A stretch of DNA of 52,714 nucleotides, taken from assembly GCA_905233985.1 (NCBI GenBank), contig CAJOFA010000012.1, positions 1-52,714 of the forward strand. The letters run 5' to 3'. Origin of the DNA: an uncultured Prevotella sp. (lineage in GTDB: Bacteria > Bacteroidota > Bacteroidia > Bacteroidales > Bacteroidaceae). Position numbers and translations under genes: made by a program. The first letter of the stretch is position 1. Every line of letters starts with the position of its first letter. Of this stretch, positions 7,591 to 14,505 are shown in pieces. Under the pieces are notes generated by a model. That model worked only from the letters and a program-made list of their open reading frames with translations. It did not search any database and was not told where the DNA came from.

Positions 7591-7615
7591 CAAAGATAGT
7601 GCAAATTGAGCGAAA
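7591..7615 (-). promoter_or_regulatory. promoter of the SpmA/B-like gene
   Basis: On the minus strand TATCTTTG (7591-7598) is preceded by a TTTG (reverse complement CAAA, about 7602-7605) that is closer than usual. The predicted start is near 7584, about 43 nt before the ATG. Confidence 0.45.
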
Positions 7616-7723
7616 TGCCAAAGAAAAAGCCATTTTTTCTTTGTATTTCCGAGATGCAGCCTATCTTCGACGAGAGTCAAAGTTATCGCAAATCGAGTGA
7701 AATACAAAATAAATTACGATTTA

Positions 7724-7755
7724 TTTGGTTTTCTCCTCTCTTAATCGTACCTTTG
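7724..7755 (+). promoter_or_regulatory. promoter of lptB
   Basis: TTTG (7724-7727), a 20-nt spacer and TACCTTTG (7748-7755). The implied leader is about 15 nt and fixes the ATG at 7776 as the start. Confidence 0.7.
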
Positions 7756-7775
7756 CGCTGACAAAAGAAGATAGT

Positions 7776-8663
7776 ATGGACGAACAGATATTGAAGATAG
7801 CAGAGGACGTAGAGCGCCGACGCGAAACGAAAGGCATCGACAGCCATGAGCAGCTGCAGGGGTCTGACGACCAGATGGTGCTGCGCACCGAGGGACTGGT
7901 GAAGCGCTACGGCAAGCGTACGGTGGTCAACAACGTCAGCATCAACGTGCGTCAGGGAGAGATTGTCGGACTGTTAGGCCCTAACGGTGCCGGTAAGACC
8001 ACCTCGTTCTACATGACCACAGGACTCATCGTGCCCAACGCAGGACACATCTACCTGAACGACCTTGACGTGACGGACTATCCTGTCTATAAGCGTGCCC
8101 GTGCCGGCATCGGCTATCTGGCACAGGAAGCCTCGGTGTTCCGTAAGATGTCTGTGGAGGACAATATCCTGAGCGTGCTCGAGATGACCGGCAAGCCCCG
8201 CGACTATCAGTTGGAGAAGCTCGAGAGCCTCATCAAGGAGTTCCGCCTGACGAAGGTGCGCAAGAACAAGGGTGACCAGCTGTCGGGTGGTGAGCGCCGA
8301 AGGACGGAGATAGCCCGCTGTCTGGCCATCGAGCCGAAGTTCATCATGCTCGACGAGCCATTTGCCGGTGTGGACCCCATTGCCGTCGAGGACATCCAGC
8401 AGATTGTGTGGAAGCTGAAATATCGTAACATCGGCATTCTCATCACCGACCATAACGTGCAGGAGACGCTGAGCATCACCGACCGAGCCTATCTGCTGTT
8501 CGAGGGTCGCATCCTGTTCCAGGGCAGTCCTTCCGAACTTGCCGCCAACCCCATCGTGCGTGAGAAATACCTGGGTCGTGACTTCATCCTCCTGCCCAAG
8601 GACTTCCAGAAGCGCGAGGAGGAACGCCAGCAGAAAGAAGCCGAAGAGGACGCCCAAGGGTAG
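7776..8663 (+). CDS. lptB: LPS export ABC transporter ATPase LptB
   Basis: This 295-residue ATPase powers LptB2FG, which extracts lipopolysaccharide from the inner membrane for transport to the surface. It shows Walker [10 protein letters not shown] (68-76), Q-loop LAQEAS (115-120), signature LSGGER (169-174), Walker B FIMLDEP (189-195) and switch His226 in TDHNVQE. The LptB-type motif [10 protein letters not shown] follows Walker B. Compared with E. coli LptB it has about 35 extra N-terminal residues and an acidic/charged C-terminal tail, as seen in other Bacteroidetes. The other Lpt genes are not adjacent, but an OstA/LptA-like gene lies at 24296. A terminator follows at 8761-8784. Confidence 0.93.
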   Translation: MDEQILKIAEDVERRRETKGIDSHEQLQGSDDQMVLRTEGLVKRYGKRTVVNNVSINVRQGEIVGLLGPNGAGKTTSFYMTTGLIVPNAGHIYLNDLDVTDYPVYKRARAGIGYLAQEASVFRKMSVEDNILSVLEMTGKPRDYQLEKLESLIKEFRLTKVRKNKGDQLSGGERRRTEIARCLAIEPKFIMLDEPFAGVDPIAVEDIQQIVWKLKYRNIGILITDHNVQETLSITDRAYLLFEGRILFQGSPSELAANPIVREKYLGRDFILLPKDFQKREEERQQKEAEEDAQG

Positions 8664-8760
8664 TTTCTCTAATAACTATACCGACTATCCCCGCCCGTGT
8701 TAAGTTGTTGCACATTGTCACTCCCACCTTGGCACATTGCGGCTACGGCGCATCCATAAC

Positions 8761-8788
8761 GGCTGGAGCTTAACTGCTCCAGCCTTTT
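8761..8788 (+). terminator. terminator after lptB
   Basis: A 9-bp perfect stem GGCTGGAGC (8761-8769) with GCTCCAGCC (8776-8784), a 6-nt loop and TTTT. Confidence 0.85.
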
Positions 8789-8837
8789 CACAAACCACCC
8801 ACATTGGGAAAAAATCAACGAGTCTTCTCTGGTTTAC

Positions 8838-9479
8838 TTACCACGCACCTTTGCCTTTACAGCTAGGACAGGTCTTGTGCCAGTGGTTGATGGGTACAAA
8901 ACTTTGGCATTCTTTACAATACTTCTGGCTGGTGCTGCCATAGTTGGATACACCCTCCTCGGTGGGTACCCATCCCTTTCCGTTACAGAGTCCACATCTG
9001 TGAGGCGTACGGCCCGTAGTACCCGATGACCCTGAGTATGAACCGCCAGTATTTGGCACAGGTCCTACGCCAGAGTTGTTGGCCGTCAGATTTCCTCTAT
9101 ACAAAAACATGTCGCTAATCTGTAGCCCGAAGAAATTAAAGATGTAACGCCAACGCAGTTCTCCTGTCGATGTGTTGTAGAGGTAATCGGGGTGGTTATT
9201 GCTAGCGTTGTTATGTCCGTACCATAGCCAATTCTCGTCTGTATTCCAGTATTGGTAGCTGACACCGTCGATTACCAGGTGGTCACGGTATATTTCCACC
9301 TGGTGAAGCGATACGATTCCCGTGTTAGAATACTGGCCTGTGTTGTAACTGTATGATGTGCCAGTGTTGGTATAATAACCTTTATAGATTAGACCGGAAT
9401 CGTCGGGTAACTTAACAGCATGAATCGATAAGATGATGCTTGTTAGCAGTACTATCATCAAAAGCATTCTTTTCTTCAT
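8838..9479 (-). CDS. secreted protein with DnaJ-type zinc-ribbon motifs (copy 1)
   Basis: This 213-residue protein has a signal peptide (about residues 1-20, Met-rich hydrophobic core) and a beta-rich N-terminal half rich in Tyr, Asn, Thr and Gly. The C-terminal cysteine region contains C-x-x-C-x-G-x-G motifs: CGLCNGKGW (about 162-170) and CPSCKGKG near the end, plus CKEC between them. That spacing is the zinc-binding signature of DnaJ-like ribbons, here on an exported protein. It is a paralogue of the neighbour at 9524, which lies upstream in the same minus-strand unit (44-nt gap). Function is unknown; metal binding or protein contact in the envelope is inference. Confidence 0.7.
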   Translation of the reverse strand: MKKRMLLMIVLLTSIILSIHAVKLPDDSGLIYKGYYTNTGTSYSYNTGQYSNTGIVSLHQVEIYRDHLVIDGVSYQYWNTDENWLWYGHNNASNNHPDYLYNTSTGELRWRYIFNFFGLQISDMFLYRGNLTANNSGVGPVPNTGGSYSGSSGTTGRTPHRCGLCNGKGWVPTEEGVSNYGSTSQKYCKECQSFVPINHWHKTCPSCKGKGAW

Positions 9480-9523
9480 AATTTTAAGTTTTTAAGTTGG
9501 TAAATAAGTTAATTGTATAAGTA

Positions 9524-10214
9524 TTATCTCCTTCCCGTTCCTCCACAAACAGGGCATTTGCCCTTGTTGGGATTGTTTACCCTGTCTCCATTTCTATTGC
9601 AGTTCACGCAAGGGGATTGCCCACTGCTATAACGATTGACTACCCATCCGGTATTGTTACAGGTTGGACACCATCCTGTACCATGGCAATGACTGCAAGC
9701 CCGTTGTCGCTGTTGATTGTTGTAGGTGCCACCATTATTTGTTCCTCCGTAATTTGGATTCACACCACCATTGAAGGAACCTCCCACATATGCGCTTCTT
9801 GTGTCTCCAATATTACTCATAATTAGCGACACAGTCGTTATATTTCCAACATAAGGGTAATTTTGTGTAGAAATTGAAAGTATATGTGGCGCTCCATTTC
9901 CATCTACTAGGTAGCAAAGACTTTCACCGGCATTTGGGTTTACATATTTACGCCCACTAATAAAATAGTGTTCTGCTGTCCCTACATAATTGTACACAAC
10001 TCCATCACTGGTAACAAGAGCATTTTCATAAATTTCTAGTGTCATTAAAAAAGGTTGTGAAAAAGTCAAAGTTTGCAAACCTTGAAAACCAATACCAGTA
10101 CAGGTGTATGTTCCACTTCCTATCAATTTCCCATAACTGGAATTGTTTTGCGAAATGCCAGCCACAATTCCTCCCCATAAACAAAGGATTAAAATAAAAG
10201 ATCTAGTTATTCAT
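9524..10214 (-). pseudogene. secreted zinc-ribbon paralogue (copy 2), frameshifted at the start
   Basis: The open frame from a GTG at 10165 to 9524 encodes about 213 residues ending in several Cys-x-x-Cys motifs: CSHCHGTGW, CPTC, CVNC and CPVCGGTG. It parallels the neighbour at 8838. The frame continues upstream of the GTG for 15 codons that read as a signal-peptide core (RSFILILCLWGGIVAG) but reaches no ATG, GTG or TTG. The only plausible start, ATG at 10214-10212, lies about 12 nt after a promoter-like TATTTTTG. It is one base out of frame and meets TAG after three codons. One extra A in the AATAACTAG stretch would explain this. Alternatives are a sequencing error, ATA initiation, or slippage. 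Confidence 0.6.
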
Positions 10215-10332
10215 TAGTTAATACTATTATTTTGCAAAAATAAGTATTATTATTTGAAATTCCAAATATTATCACCAATATTTGTATAATACTCCAGATA
10301 TTTTGCAAGATACTTAAAAGCAACCAGACAGA

Positions 10333-10370
10333 ACGAGTCAAGCCAGAGGTTTACCTCTGGCTTGACTCGT
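10333..10370. terminator. perfect 18-bp hairpin, probable bidirectional terminator
   Basis: The arms 10333-10350 and 10353-10370 are perfectly complementary with TT between them. It lies just after the stop of the minus-strand beta-barrel gene. Confidence 0.7.
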
Positions 10371-10384
10371 TTATATGCTAATGT

Positions 10385-11044
10385 TTAGAACGCATAGCCG
10401 AAGGAAAGCATAAGCTTTCCGTGACCTTCGTCTACACCCCCCAAGAAATCCGCACGCGCTGACAGGTCAACATTATACTTCTTGTTAATCCATAGACCGC
10501 ATCCTATCTGGGCACCAATACCTAGTTTTGAGTTAGTCTCTTGCTTGCCATGTATCCAATATTGTTGTCCGTCAATGTTGGTATAGCCATCGTCTATCGC
10601 GTCAATGTCTCCAGCAATAGAGTAGTCCACGAAACCGCTGAGGTGCGGGTCAACGGCGATGTTATCACTGACGGGAAATTTCCATCCGAACCACAACGGC
10701 TGATAATAAACGTTGAGAACATTACGCTTGGTGGTTACTTCTACAGTTCCATTTGATGTCCACACATCCTCTGCAAAATTGCCGTTACGCGAAGCCAGGC
10801 CTAGCTCCATGCCCCAATAGGCTCCCTTGTGGCCAAGGGTGCGGTTGAAGCCGAACCCCACATTGTAGCCGAATGTGGGCTTTGAGCTTGTTTCAAAATC
10901 AAGGTCTAAACCTGCGCCTGCACGGACATACCACAGCGTTTCCGCCGGGCGTGAGAACTTGGATGTGGTTTCGGTGTGGTGTACCTGGGCCTGTGCTGCC
11001 GTACCCATCAGGGCCATTGCAGCTAAAATCATTAATTTTTTCAT
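10385..11044 (-). CDS. outer-membrane beta-barrel protein
   Basis: This 219-residue protein begins with a signal peptide (MKKLMILAAMALMGTAAQAQ). The mature part is a series of alternating short beta segments with aromatic girdles (for example YVRAGAGLDLDF, GYNVGFGFNRT, YYQPLWFGWKF, SKLGIGAQIGCGLWI). It ends in KLMLSFGYAF, with the C-terminal Phe used for barrel insertion. It fits the small 8-stranded OMP_b-brl type; no ligand can be inferred. It starts 24 nt after the stop of the small secreted protein at 11069 and is probably its operon partner. Confidence 0.8.
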   Translation of the reverse strand: MKKLMILAAMALMGTAAQAQVHHTETTSKFSRPAETLWYVRAGAGLDLDFETSSKPTFGYNVGFGFNRTLGHKGAYWGMELGLASRNGNFAEDVWTSNGTVEVTTKRNVLNVYYQPLWFGWKFPVSDNIAVDPHLSGFVDYSIAGDIDAIDDGYTNIDGQQYWIHGKQETNSKLGIGAQIGCGLWINKKYNVDLSARADFLGGVDEGHGKLMLSFGYAF

Positions 11045-11068
11045 AATACTTAATTGTTTTAGGGGTTA

Positions 11069-11494
11069 TTACTTCTTTTTTTCTTCTTGCTTTCGGCTGA
11101 CAGGGGCAAACTGCATCCAGTTGAGGTCTGTATCAGTACATGTGCGCCAGTTGAGGTAGTTGGCAGCAAACCCCGTCACGTAGATGGTAAGCTTGTCATC
11201 CTCTTTAACTATGCTAACGGTTGGAGCAACCAACACATCGCACTTGTGCTTTTGTGTCACAACATAGATTGCATACGTTTTGAGGTCTTCAATCTTCTGA
11301 TTAGTTTTGATTTCAACCTGTTCGGAAATCAGTCCCTTGGAGTTGTCAACCTTTAGTTCGGCTACGATAGGTTTGATGTAAGCGCAGGGGTCAACGTCAA
11401 AGTAACGTACCTCCATCTTGCTCTCAACTTTCTGAGCCAGTGCTGTTGCCGAAAAGCAGAGCACTAACAGCGTGATAGCATATAATCTTTTCAT
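11069..11494 (-). CDS. small periplasmic/secreted protein of unknown function
   Basis: This 141-residue protein has a clear signal peptide (about residues 1-21, ending ATALAQ). The mature region alternates beta strands and a helix (VESKMEVRYFDVDPCAY, EQVEIKTNQKIED), has three cysteines and ends in a basic-acidic tail (RKQEEKKK). I do not recognise a family. The ATG at 11494 is chosen over the longer reading from 11566 because it begins the signal peptide directly. The gene begins about 78 nt after the T-run of structured RNA copy B, on the same strand, so it may be transcribed from that element's promoter or controlled by it. Confidence 0.7.
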   Translation of the reverse strand: MKRLYAITLLVLCFSATALAQKVESKMEVRYFDVDPCAYIKPIVAELKVDNSKGLISEQVEIKTNQKIEDLKTYAIYVVTQKHKCDVLVAPTVSIVKEDDKLTIYVTGFAANYLNWRTCTDTDLNWMQFAPVSRKQEEKKK

Positions 11495-11571
11495 TGTTAT
11501 TGGTAAGTTTTTAGCTCCACCAGCACCCCAAATAAAGCGGTTAGCATTGATTGTTGTTTGGTACATGATAT

Positions 11572-11876
11572 GAAAAAGCGCGGGTTGCTGTACCTGTTAC
11601 TCGTCCCGCTGCTTAAGGCTCTCGCATTGCCCTTTCATCGTCTGAACGAGCAACGCAGAAGCCCACGCCGAATATGTAGTCCTTCTTGTATCCTTACGAA
11701 GGAATACAATACGGGCTTATCATACCCAAATGAGCATCTACCGTTGCTTTGTTTTTGACGATGGTTCGAACTTGCGAGATTCTAAGCAGCCAAAGAACAA
11801 AGCGTCAAGTAAACGCTTGATCATATATGTGTCCCCTCCCTCGGCTTCTGCTTTTACACATGAGCCTTGTTCAAAG
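11572..11876 (-). ncRNA. structured RNA element, copy B (unclassified)
   Basis: This is homologous to the element at 998-1323, same orientation. It shares a promoter, a GAACAA block near the 5' end, a GGAC-ATATA block, a hairpin (AAGCGT/ACGCTT), GAATCT, GGGTATG and a 3' structured domain. That domain has outer stem 11662-11668 with 11578-11584. Competing inner helices are 11646-11654 with 11596-11604, and 11650-11656 with 11624-11630. A T-run (11573-11577) closes it. A base change in the outer stem relative to copy A keeps pairing (U-A becomes U-G). An internal 27-codon ORF exists here but its homologous frame is closed in copy A, so the RNA rather than a peptide is conserved. Confidence 0.62.
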
Positions 11877-11882
11877 ACGTTG

Positions 11883-11914
11883 CAAATATAAGAAATGTTT
11901 GTGAAAATAACAAA
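11883..11914 (-). promoter_or_regulatory. promoter of structured RNA copy B
   Basis: On the minus strand TTTG (11911-11914), a 20-nt spacer and TATATTTG (11883-11890). Predicted start is near 11876. Confidence 0.65.
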
Positions 11915-12008
11915 TAAATAACGAAAAATTTTTCTCTTGCGTTTGTCAAAGCACACGGGGGACTGTGAGCTTCCGAAGGTATCGAAGACAGCGAGAATTA
12001 CCGCAAAA

Positions 12009-12070
12009 GCAACGAAAAATCGTTGCCGGAATCAAGAAAGGCCTTGAGTTCAGAGCTCAAGGTCTTTCTT
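12009..12070 (+). terminator. tandem hairpins ending in a terminator, orphan
   Basis: A perfect 7-bp hairpin (12009-12015 with 12020-12026, AAAA loop) is followed by a 15-bp stem (12034-12048 with 12056-12070, one G-U) whose 3' arm is T-rich. No gene precedes it on the plus strand, so it may terminate a small RNA or be a fold-forming intergenic element. Confidence 0.5.
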
Positions 12071-12080
12071 TGTTGTGCTC

Positions 12081-12410
12081 AAAGGCTTTTAAGCTGATGT
12101 TTGAAGGCTTTTAACCGTACGCTCGGAGCTTTTTAACTATACGCTTGGAGCTTTTTAACCGTAGGCAGAAAGGCTTTTAATCACCCTGCTGACTTAAGTC
12201 AACCGATCTGCTGACTTAGGTCAACAAATCTGCTGACTAAAGTCAACCAACGGGATGACTGGAGTCAACCGACCATCGTTTGCAGGGCAAAAAGGCATTA
12301 AATGAATCGGCTGTCGAGTTTGGACCGGGCAAACGGGTCGTTTGCTCCGAGCTTTCGATGCGTTTGCTCCGAGCTTTCGATGGGTTTGCTTGGGGCTCTT
12401 GAGTAGTCTT
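12081..12410. repeat. 330-bp array with exact 22-bp period (15 units, three sub-families)
   Basis: Fifteen consecutive 22-bp windows stay in phase. Units 1-5 (12081-12190) carry GGCTTTTAA or GAGCTTTTTAA near their start. Units 6-9 (12191-12278) start GACTTAAGTCAAC or variants. Unit 10 (12279-12300) fits weakly. Units 11-15 (12301-12410) end in TTTG or carry CTCCGAGCTTTCGATG, two of them nearly identical. The period is not a multiple of 3, there are no constant repeats with variable spacers, and no cas genes are present. Confidence 0.75.
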
Positions 12411-12480
12411 GTTGTGAGACGGCAAAATTTTGCCTTTTTCTTATAGTTTAAGTAGTAAAATACAAAAAAAATGTTTTTTG

Positions 12481-12512
12481 TTTTGTATTGTCCTCACTTA
12501 TTTGTATCTTTG
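12481..12512 (+). promoter_or_regulatory. promoter of the TonB-like gene
   Basis: TTTTG (12481-12485), a 19-nt spacer and TATCTTTG (12505-12512). The leader is about 25 nt. Confidence 0.7.
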
Positions 12513-12543
12513 CAGCAAATAACTAACACCTAACTATAAGATT

Positions 12544-13158
12544 ATGAAAAGAATTATCTATTTATTCATTGCAGCTGTGGTGCTGTCGTTAGTGCCTGTA
12601 ACAAATGTTATGGGACAGGTAAAACCTAGAAAACCCAAAACCACAAAACGTGTTAAGCCAACAAAACGTCACGAGGTCGTAAAGGAAGATACAGATTTAC
12701 TGACGGAGGAGGAAATGATAGAACGGATGGGGACGAAAACCCGTGTTGAAGTTTCGGGAGGTGATAGGTTTTCCGAAAGAGATGCTGAAGATGCGAGAAG
12801 ATTAACGACGGATAGAATAGAGTTATCAGGATCATCTAAAGAGGACAACAAGATTTTCGACGTGGTTGAGCAGCAGCCAACGTTCAGCGAGGGTAACCCC
12901 GCCGCCTGGCTGAGCAAACATACGGTTTATCCGACAGAAGCTGTTGGAAGCGGTATTGATGGCCGCGTCACCGTTGGCTTCGTCGTCGAGAAGAACGGTA
13001 CCATCTCTAACGTTCGCGTTCTGAGAGGTGTTGACCCCTCACTTGACAAAGAGGCTGTTCGCGTGGTGAAGTCCATGCCGAAGTGGAACCCGGGTATGCA
13101 GAACGGTGAGCCGGTTCGTGTGAACTACACCGTACCTGTCATTTTCAAGAAGCCATAA
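12544..13158 (+). CDS. TonB-family C-terminal domain protein
   Basis: This 204-residue protein has an N-terminal hydrophobic segment (about residues 4-24) that could be a signal peptide or a signal anchor. A basic Lys/Thr/Pro-rich linker (25-45) and an acidic linker follow. The C-terminal TonB domain spans about 113-204, with YPTEAVGSGIDGRVTVGFVVEKNG, then VLRGVDPSLDKEAVRVV and MPKWNPG. This domain normally contacts the TonB box of outer-membrane receptors and transmits energy from ExbBD. No exbB or exbD lies nearby and the linker is short for spanning the periplasm, so it may be an accessory TonB-like protein. The WG-repeat gene follows after 68 nt. Confidence 0.85.
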   Translation: MKRIIYLFIAAVVLSLVPVTNVMGQVKPRKPKTTKRVKPTKRHEVVKEDTDLLTEEEMIERMGTKTRVEVSGGDRFSERDAEDARRLTTDRIELSGSSKEDNKIFDVVEQQPTFSEGNPAAWLSKHTVYPTEAVGSGIDGRVTVGFVVEKNGTISNVRVLRGVDPSLDKEAVRVVKSMPKWNPGMQNGEPVRVNYTVPVIFKKP

Positions 13159-13226
13159 GTCAGGAGAACCGCCGTCCCCTGATCACCCAGATATTGTTTG
13201 TAATTTTGTAACCAATATGTAATGAT

Positions 13227-14357
13227 ATGAAAACAGACGAAACCAATAACGCAAACAATCCTGCCGCTGGGAAGAATAAGAAATCCAAAAAGGAGTCTAG
13301 ATACACAGTGTTGGGCATGTCGGGCATGCTTATGGACGAAGACGGGAACATGCTCGACCCCTCTGAAATAGAAGAAGACGACTTTTATTACCAGCCTGCG
13401 AAAAAGCCGGAGCTTCCAGACTCTTTCAAAAAATCCTCGTTTGTCTCCGTACTGGATGACAAGTCCAATCCTGCGTATTGGTATCACTACTATGACCCGC
13501 GTTATAATGGACCCAGTCGTGAAGAATACATGGAACGTATGGCTCGTAAGTACCGTCATGATGCATCCGTAAACAAGACCGAGCCCACCTATAGAGAGCC
13601 GGAGAAGAAAACAACAAAGGAGCCGGAAACGAAAATAACAAAGGAAGAAAAAAAGGAACCTCCGCATAGCGTTCCGATAGCACTATGGGAGATTGCCGAC
13701 AGGGAACAGAAGGCTGTGGAACGAGAGGGGTTACGCCCCGACTTCCACCGTTATTCGAATGGTATGTCCACCTGCGGAATTGTTAACCGCAACAATGAGG
13801 TGATAGTTTCCTACGATGAGTATTGTCACATCAGTTATTATCACAACGGATTGGCCAGGGTGCAAAAAAAGAAGACCAAGAGGTTCGGGTTTGTTGACCG
13901 GCATGGCAAAGAGGTGATTCCCTGTATCTGGCGTTCCGCAGGAGAGTTCTGGCAATATATGGCTGCTGTGGAGGACGACAACAGGAAATGTGGCTTTGTG
14001 GATGTGTCGGGTAAGCTCGTGATTCCTTGTGTATGGAAAGGTACGGGCGCTTTCAGCGAAGGTCTGGTCAGTGTGAGGGATGATGAAGACAGATGCGGTT
14101 TTGTTAACAAAGAAGGTAAGGTTGTCATCCCTTGCCGATGGAAAAACGCTTGGCCGTTCTTTGAAGGTCTTGCCGTGGTTCAGGACTTCAACAAGCTGTT
14201 GGGGTTCATCAATAAGAGTGGAGAGCTGGTCATTCCGTGTCGTTGGAAGAAAGTCAACTATTTCAAGGATGGACTGGCCAAGGTATCAGACTCAAAAACT
14301 TTCTTATGGAAAGACAAATGGGTGTATATTGACAAAGAAGGACGAATAGTAAGGTAA
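13227..14357 (+). CDS. WG-repeat protein
   Basis: The 376 residues split into a charged, low-complexity N-terminal part (about 1-160, rich in Lys, Glu, Pro and Asp) and a C-terminal run of WG repeats from about 175. The repeats follow a GFVD/N-x-x-G-K-x-VIPC-x-W pattern of about 33-45 residues, with RFGFVDRHGKEVIP, KCGFVDVSGKLVIP, RCGFVNKEGKVVIP, LLGFINKSGELVIP and KWVYIDKEG visible. WG repeats form beta structures thought to mediate binding; their targets are mostly unknown. No signal peptide is present, so it is probably cytoplasmic. It may be co-transcribed with the TonB-like gene upstream. Confidence 0.8.
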   Translation: MKTDETNNANNPAAGKNKKSKKESRYTVLGMSGMLMDEDGNMLDPSEIEEDDFYYQPAKKPELPDSFKKSSFVSVLDDKSNPAYWYHYYDPRYNGPSREEYMERMARKYRHDASVNKTEPTYREPEKKTTKEPETKITKEEKKEPPHSVPIALWEIADREQKAVEREGLRPDFHRYSNGMSTCGIVNRNNEVIVSYDEYCHISYYHNGLARVQKKKTKRFGFVDRHGKEVIPCIWRSAGEFWQYMAAVEDDNRKCGFVDVSGKLVIPCVWKGTGAFSEGLVSVRDDEDRCGFVNKEGKVVIPCRWKNAWPFFEGLAVVQDFNKLLGFINKSGELVIPCRWKKVNYFKDGLAKVSDSKTFLWKDKWVYIDKEGRIVR

Positions 14358-14432
14358 AGTTTTCTTTTGGTTTTCTGCTCACTTATTGCATAAATTTCTC
14401 ACGTTCGAAGAAAAAAGTGTACTTTTTCTTTC

Positions 14433-14460
14433 TTGCTTAATCGAAATTTTCGTACCTTTG
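14433..14460 (+). promoter_or_regulatory. promoter of tig
   Basis: TTG (14433-14435), a 17-nt spacer and TACCTTTG (14453-14460); leader about 38 nt. Confidence 0.6.
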
Positions 14461-14505
14461 CAGCCCAAAAACGTATATATATAATTAAATAAGGTATAAA
14501 AAGAG

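Noticed and set aside
11738..11956. 72-aa minus-strand ORF over copy B of the structured RNA
   Set aside because: It begins upstream of the promoter, and the homologous frame in copy A is closed, so a conserved protein is unlikely.
12081..12410. CRISPR array
   Set aside because: Units are contiguous 22-bp variants with no constant repeat plus unique spacer alternation, and no cas gene is in the window.
12243..12425. 60-aa minus-strand ORF in the 22-bp array
   Set aside because: The period is not a multiple of three and the product is low-complexity, so it is a by-product of the repeat.
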